Shown: positions 43,682-47,724 of the stretch, piece after piece | Layout of the letters: each line of letters opens with the position of its first letter | How positions within the stretch are numbered: the first letter of the stretch is position 1 | Source: Limnobacter sp. | GTDB taxonomy: Bacteria > Pseudomonadota > Gammaproteobacteria > Burkholderiales > Burkholderiaceae_B | Length of the DNA stretch: 47,724 nucleotides | Direction of reading: 5' to 3' | Assembly: GCA_029866125.1 (NCBI GenBank) | Contig: JARWZZ010000003.1 | Location: 1 to 47,724, forward strand | Program-made: the position numbers and the translations under genes | Notes under the pieces: generated by a model | Told to the model about the DNA's origin: nothing | The model's database searches: none | What the model saw: the letters and a program-made list of their open reading frames with translations, nothing else

Positions 43682-43882
43682 ATGAAAATTGCACCCATCG
43701 TATCAACCGTCACCGCAGCCGCGGCCTGCTTGCTACTGAGCTCCTGCGCCATCATTTTGGGGACTGCAGACGCGGTCTATTCCGTCACCAGTGCAACCAT
43801 CTCAGCCGGTGCCTCCATCGGCGGGGCAGTCATTGATGCCGTCAGCGACGATGACGACGAAAAGAAAAAGCAAAAACAATAG
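43682..43882 (+). CDS. Small lipoprotein of unknown function
   Basis: The 66-residue protein has a lipoprotein signal with lipobox LSSC (Cys near residue 21), a short Gly/Ala/Ser-rich middle part (ISAGASIGGAVIDAV) and a highly charged tail of Asp/Glu followed by Lys/Gln. I do not recognise a characterised family. The start at 43682 was chosen because it gives a proper signal; its ribosome site is weak. It lies 60 bases after the chemoreceptor and could be read with it. Confidence 0.7.
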   Translation: MKIAPIVSTVTAAAACLLLSSCAIILGTADAVYSVTSATISAGASIGGAVIDAVSDDDDEKKKQKQ

Positions 43883-44015
43883 TAAAACCGCGTATTGGGG
43901 AAATCCGAGATTGACGTAAAAGGGGAACAAGCAATTTCATGACACCCTGCTCAATTTTGACCTAAACTCCCCCCAAAGCCTTTAAATTCCTCACTTGGTG
44001 TATGGTAAACCACAA

Positions 44016-44044
44016 TTGCAAGGGCAGTCCCCGTTCTGGATACT
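44016..44044 (+). promoter_or_regulatory. Possible sigma70 promoter for the tct operon
   Basis: TTGCAA (44016-44021) and GATACT (44039-44044) are 17 bases apart, each matching four of six consensus bases. A second candidate, TTGACC (43957-43962) and TTTAAA (43981-43986), has an 18-base spacer. Either would give a leader of about 95-155 bases before the substrate-binding protein gene. Confidence 0.4.
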
Positions 44045-44147
44045 CGCTGTTGCATATGCAGTAAAACGCATTTTTAGTTAACAATTCATAAGCCAACGAA
44101 GACACTGTTCATCGGGACGCTACAAGTTGTATCCAAAGGAGAAATCT

Positions 44148-45125
44148 GTGAAAAAATCAATCAAGTCACTACTGGCAGTTGCGTTATTGGGTTTGATGGG
44201 TGGCGCACAAGCCCAAGATGCCTACCCCTCCAAAGTCATTACCATGTTGATCCCATTTGCAGCGGGCGGCCCTACTGACACAGTAGGTCGTTTGGTTGCT
44301 CAATCCATGAGCAAAGATTTGGGTCAACAAGTCATCGTAGAAAACTTGGGCGGTGCTGGCGGTACATTGGCAGCTGGCAAAGCAGCAAAGTCACCTGCAG
44401 ACGGGTACACGATTTTCCTGCACCACATTGGCCACTCCACAGCCCCTTCGCTGTATCGCAAACTGTCCTACAAACCCGTTGAAGATTTCGAGCCGATTGG
44501 TTTGGTAACCGACGTGCCCATGACCATCGTGGCGCGTGGCGACTTCCCCGCCAAAACCGTGGCAGAAATGATTGCCTACGTGAAAGCCAACAAAGAAAAA
44601 GTAACTTACGCCAATGCAGGCTTGGGTTCAGCTTCACACCTGTGCGGCATGTTGTTCCAAAGCGCCTTGGGTGCCGACTTGACAACCGTACCTTACAAAG
44701 GCACAGGCCCAGCAATGAATGACCTTTTGGGCGGTCAAGTGGATTTGATGTGTGACCAAACCACCAACACAACCAGCCAAATCAAAGGCGGCAAAATCAA
44801 GGCCTATGCTGTTACAACCACAGAGCGTGTGAAGTCATTGCCTGACCTGCCAACACTGGCTGCGTCTGGCCTGAAAGATTTCCACGTGGGCGTGTGGCAC
44901 GGTTTGTATGCTCCCAAAGGCACACCCAAGCCAGTCATCGACCGCTTGACCAAGTCTCTGCAATTGGCCCTGAAAGACCCCACCGTGGTTGCACGGTTTG
45001 CTGAACTGGGTACAGAGCCAGTGACACAAGCACAAGCAACACCGGATGCTTTGGGTAAGCACCTGAAAGCTGAAATCGCCAAGTGGCAGCCCATCATTGC
45101 CAAAGCGGGTCAGTTCGCAGATTAA
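44148..45125 (+). CDS. Tripartite tricarboxylate transporter substrate-binding protein (TctC/Bug family)
   Basis: The 325-residue periplasmic protein has a signal peptide ending near AQAQDA and the Bug-family fold, with IPFAAGGPTDTVGRLVAQSMS near residue 40 and VPYKGTGPAMNDLLGGQVD near 185. Bug proteins bind carboxylates such as tricarboxylates, dicarboxylates or aromatic acids; the ligand here is unknown. The start is GTG at 44148, with AAAGGAG 6 bases upstream. Together with the TctB and TctA genes directly downstream it forms a complete secondary, ion-driven uptake system. Confidence 0.94.
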   Translation: MKKSIKSLLAVALLGLMGGAQAQDAYPSKVITMLIPFAAGGPTDTVGRLVAQSMSKDLGQQVIVENLGGAGGTLAAGKAAKSPADGYTIFLHHIGHSTAPSLYRKLSYKPVEDFEPIGLVTDVPMTIVARGDFPAKTVAEMIAYVKANKEKVTYANAGLGSASHLCGMLFQSALGADLTTVPYKGTGPAMNDLLGGQVDLMCDQTTNTTSQIKGGKIKAYAVTTTERVKSLPDLPTLAASGLKDFHVGVWHGLYAPKGTPKPVIDRLTKSLQLALKDPTVVARFAELGTEPVTQAQATPDALGKHLKAEIAKWQPIIAKAGQFAD

Positions 45126-45147
45126 ATTCAGCCCCCTGGGATAGAAA

Positions 45148-45600
45148 ATGCCAAAAAATATCAAAGACTTTTGGTCTGGAGTGCTTTACCTCCTGGTAGG
45201 GGGTTCAGCGCTCTACCTAGGGCAGGAATATCCCATGGGCACTGCGGTGCGCATGGGCCCTGGGTACTTCCCGACCATACTAGGCTACTTGTTAGTTCTT
45301 ATCGGGGGCGCGGCCTTGCTGCGCTCGTTTTTTCAAGAAGGCAATCCGCTCAACGGCTTTGCAGTCAAAAAAATCATCATCATCACGATTTCGATTGTCG
45401 CCTTTGGCTTGTTGGTTGAAGGTGCAGGCCTAGCCATTGCGGTGGTGGCAGTCGTTATGATTTCAGCAGCCGGAAGCCGTTATTTCGACTGGAAAAAATC
45501 ACTCGCAGTTGCGGTGGGCGCAGCAGTGTTTTGCTCCCTTGTTTTTGTGAAGGGACTCGGCGTTCCCCTTCCAATGTTCGGCCCTTGGTTAGGAATGTAA
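45148..45600 (+). CDS. Tripartite tricarboxylate transporter small membrane subunit (TctB family)
   Basis: The 150-residue protein has four hydrophobic helices and the family features GTAVRMGPGYFPTILGYLLVLIG near residue 30. It is the small membrane subunit that pairs with TctA. It starts 22 bases after the TctC stop and ends 6 bases before TctA, so all three genes are surely one operon. Confidence 0.92.
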   Translation: MPKNIKDFWSGVLYLLVGGSALYLGQEYPMGTAVRMGPGYFPTILGYLLVLIGGAALLRSFFQEGNPLNGFAVKKIIIITISIVAFGLLVEGAGLAIAVVAVVMISAAGSRYFDWKKSLAVAVGAAVFCSLVFVKGLGVPLPMFGPWLGM

Positions 45601-45606
45601 TCAATC

Positions 45607-47109
45607 ATGGAACTACTTACCAATTTGGGCATTGGCCTTGATTCGGCCTTTACCCTAGCCAACCTCGCTTATTGCTTGGGTGGCGTATTTCTGGGCACCA
45701 TGATTGGCGTACTACCGGGCTTAGGCCCAGTAGCCACCATCGCCATGTTGCTTCCAATCACATTTAACCTTCCCCCCATTTCCTCGCTGATTATGCTTTC
45801 AGGCATTTACTACGGGGCGCAGTACGGGGGTTCTACTACAGCCATTCTGGTTAACTTGCCGGGCGAGTCTTCGTCGGTAGTCACCGCCTTGGACGGCTAC
45901 CAAATGGCCCGCAATGGCCAAGCAGGTAAAGCACTGGCAACCGCAGCCATTGGGTCTTTTGTGGCAGGTACATTTGCCACCTTGCTGCTGGCCTTGTTTG
46001 CTCCACCATTGGCTGAAATCGCCCTGCAGTTTGGCCCAGCCGAGTATTTCTCGCTGATGGTCATGGGTTTGGTTGCCTCCATCGTTTTGGCTCATGGCTC
46101 ACTGCTTCAAGCCTTCGGCATGATCGTATTTGGTCTGCTGCTGGGCATGATGGGTACGGACGTCAACTCCGGCATGGAACGTTACACCTTCGAATCGCCG
46201 TACATGGCAGAAGGCATTGGCTTTGTTGTATTGGCCATGGGTATGTTCGGCTTGGGTGAAATCATCAAAAACCTCGAAGACGAGCACGAGCGCACCACTT
46301 CCATTAAAAAAGTGGAAGGCCTCATGCCAACCAAAGAGGACTTGAAACGCATTTTCTGGCCCATCGTTCGCGGTACAGGCTTGGGTTCCATTCTGGGTAT
46401 TCTGCCCGGTGGTGGCGCCATGCTGGCCTCGTTTGCAGCCTACTCCATCGAGAAAAAAGTATCCCCAAACAAAGCCATGTTTGGTAAGGGTGCCATCGAA
46501 GGCGTAGCTGCTCCAGAATCCGCCAACAACGCAGGTGCACAAACCTCCTTCATTCCATTGCTGACTTTGGGTATTCCATCCAACCCGGTGATGGCGTTGA
46601 TGGTTGGCGCCATGATTATTCAGGGCATCACACCAGGTCCATCGGTGATGATTGAACAACCTGAGTTGTTCTGGGGCATTATCGTTTCAATGTGGATTGG
46701 TAACTTCTTCCTCATCGTGCTGAATCTTCCATTGATTGGCATGTGGGTAAAAATGATTTCCGTGCCTTACCACTTCCTCTACCCAGTCATTTTGGTGTTC
46801 TGTTGCATCGGTGTATTCAGCTTGGGCAATCGTTTGTTTGATGTGTACCTGATGGCCGGTTTCGGCATCTTGGGCTACATCTTCGCCAAACTGGAATGCG
46901 AGCCTGCTCCGCTGTTGTTGGGCTTCATCTTGGGCCCCATGATGGAAGAGTACCTGCGTCGTGCACTGCTGCTGTCTCGCGGTGACTTCTCAGTATTGGT
47001 CACACGCCCGATCAGCGCCACCATGCTGGTACTTGCTGCAGTGGCTTTGGTTGTGGTACTGCTGCCCTCCATCCGCGCCAAGCGGGAAGAGGCATTCCAA
47101 GAAGAGTAA
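45607..47109 (+). CDS. Tripartite tricarboxylate transporter large membrane subunit (TctA family)
   Basis: The 500-residue protein has about twelve hydrophobic segments and the conserved glycine-rich loops of TctA: GTMIGVLPGLGPVATIAMLLP near residue 30, YYGAQYGGSTTAILVNLPGE near 75 and the second-half counterparts GILPGGGAMLASFAAY and AAPESANNAGAQTSFIPLLTLGIPS. It forms the transport channel for the solute delivered by the TctC-type protein. A strong terminator follows the stop codon. Confidence 0.95.
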   Translation: MELLTNLGIGLDSAFTLANLAYCLGGVFLGTMIGVLPGLGPVATIAMLLPITFNLPPISSLIMLSGIYYGAQYGGSTTAILVNLPGESSSVVTALDGYQMARNGQAGKALATAAIGSFVAGTFATLLLALFAPPLAEIALQFGPAEYFSLMVMGLVASIVLAHGSLLQAFGMIVFGLLLGMMGTDVNSGMERYTFESPYMAEGIGFVVLAMGMFGLGEIIKNLEDEHERTTSIKKVEGLMPTKEDLKRIFWPIVRGTGLGSILGILPGGGAMLASFAAYSIEKKVSPNKAMFGKGAIEGVAAPESANNAGAQTSFIPLLTLGIPSNPVMALMVGAMIIQGITPGPSVMIEQPELFWGIIVSMWIGNFFLIVLNLPLIGMWVKMISVPYHFLYPVILVFCCIGVFSLGNRLFDVYLMAGFGILGYIFAKLECEPAPLLLGFILGPMMEEYLRRALLLSRGDFSVLVTRPISATMLVLAAVALVVVLLPSIRAKREEAFQEE

Positions 47110-47136
47110 GTTTGTAGTTGCTTAGTAAAAATGTGG

Positions 47137-47170
47137 AAAGCCCGATTCACTTTTTGAGTCGGGCTTTTTT
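47137..47170 (+). terminator. Intrinsic terminator of the tct operon
   Basis: A 13-bp stem with one G-T pair (AAAGCCCGATTCA with TGAGTCGGGCTTT) around a CTTTT loop runs into a T-rich end, 27 bases after the TctA stop. Confidence 0.92.
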
Positions 47171-47185
47171 CTTATGAGTCACAGT

Positions 47186-47273
47186 CGTTGCTGCTTCGTT
47201 GCGGCTTCGTTGCTGCTTCGTTGCTGCTTCGTTGCGGCTTCGTTGCGGCTTCACTGCTGCCTCTTTGTTGCTA
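47186..47273. repeat. 11-bp tandem repeat, six good and two degenerate copies
   Basis: Units of CGTTGCTGCTT or CGTTGCGGCTT follow each other six times (47186-47251), then two degraded copies to 47273. The period is not a multiple of three, so any reading frame would cycle through all phases. An open frame across it is therefore not evidence for a gene. Confidence 0.9.
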
Positions 47274-47544
47274 CGTCACCTCTTCGCGCCTCTGCCTGAG
47301 CCGTTGCTGCTTGAAGGGCCGTAGCTCCGCACACCCTCTGCCTGTCCATGCCCCGCACGCAACTCGGGGTCTGGATCTCCCCCGGAGTTCCAGCTCCCCT
47401 CAAACATGCGTGACGCGGGGGCTCTTCAGCCTTGAGGCTGAAGACCAATGGACAGTTGCGAGGGCTTGGCGGCGGCCCTTCTTGAATCGCAGCAAGACTT
47501 CAGGCTGACGGCGCTTGGGTGACTGCACTGAGAACGACGCAGGT
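47274..47544. other. Non-coding stretch with three consecutive hairpins
   Basis: No gene is supported. Three stem-loops stand in line: CCCCG/CGGGG (47351-47369), CTGGA-T-CTCC/GGAG-T-TCCAG with a CCC loop (47371-47393), and the perfect CTTCAGCC/GGCTGAAG with TTGA loop (47424-47443). None is followed by a T-run. This may be a structured RNA, a multi-copy intergenic element or chance in GC-rich sequence. Confidence 0.5.
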
Positions 47545-47724
47545 GCCGATGCCGATGCCGATGCCGATGCCGATGCCGATGCCGATGCCGATGCCGATGC
47601 TGATGCCGATGCCGATGCCGATGCCGATGCCGATGCCGATGCCGATGCCGATGCCGATGCCGATGCCGATGCCGATGCCGATGCCGATGCCGATGCCGAT
47701 GCCGATGCCGATGCCGATGCCGAT
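47545..47724. repeat. Hexanucleotide tandem array (GCCGAT)30, running off the window
   Basis: Thirty copies of GCCGAT continue to the last base, with a single C-to-T change at 47601. It has the same unit and orientation as the array at 1-108. Confidence 0.97.

Noticed and set aside
47188..47508. 106-codon frame over the 11-bp repeat
   Set aside because: It begins in a repeat whose period is not a multiple of three, is low-complexity and Cys/Arg/Ser-rich, and has no recognisable domain.
1..47724. Circular plasmid or phage genome, from the matching ends
   Set aside because: No replication, partition, mobilisation or phage gene was seen and the content is housekeeping; dispersed arrays breaking the assembly are the simpler explanation, though circularity is not excluded.

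Overview
The window looks like a chromosomal contig of a betaproteobacterium of the order Burkholderiales. The basis is a Bug-type tripartite tricarboxylate transporter, a cyoABCD-SURF1-RegB-RegA operon and family-level resemblance of most proteins. A Limnobacter-like genus is a guess from memory, not shown by the sequence. No rRNA, tRNA, insertion sequence, phage module or CRISPR array was seen. Both ends lie inside the same hexanucleotide array (GCCGAT)n, so the contig probably stops where assembly failed in that repeat.

Layout. 1-368: hexamer array and a gene-poor stretch with a 39-bp direct repeat. 369-5037: secreted metallo-beta-lactamase-fold protein, cupredoxin, beta-hydroxyacid dehydrogenase, DMT transporter and quinone oxidoreductase. 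5046-6937: response regulator plus HDOD protein. 7079-9123: divergent fatty acid desaturase and AraC regulator. 9268-14203: a tight four-gene unit (M19-type dipeptidase lipoprotein, cupredoxin-like protein, polytopic membrane protein, TauE/SafE exporter). 14332-17910: chemoreceptor, small membrane protein, PsiF-repeat protein, TetR regulator. 17920-24658 (minus strand): cytochrome bo3 oxidase cyoABCD, SURF1 and a RegB/RegA redox two-component system, mostly joined by 4-base stop/start overlaps. 24813-27114: divergent MFS symporter and a DUF4214 protein.

27211-40524 is the most interesting block. It holds PepSY and cytochrome b561 genes, a heavy-metal-type RND efflux operon (adaptor, pump, DUF3240 protein, TolC-like channel), a PmrA/QseB-type response regulator with its kinase, a PAP2 phosphatase, a DUF5666 lipoprotein and an EptA-type phosphoethanolamine transferase. 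Four copies of a PmrA-like direct repeat (CTTAAG-N5-CTTAAT) sit in front of all five transcription units, most of them exactly 10 bases upstream of a -10-like hexamer. I read this as a self-contained envelope/metal stress regulon controlled by the regulator it encodes. Three of its genes appear to start with TTG, and one leader carries a strong intrinsic terminator just before the start codon.

40649-47109: OprB-like porin, second chemoreceptor, small lipoprotein, and the TctC-TctB-TctA solute transporter closed by a clear terminator. 47171-47724: an 11-bp tandem repeat, a hairpin cluster and the closing hexamer array, with no convincing gene.
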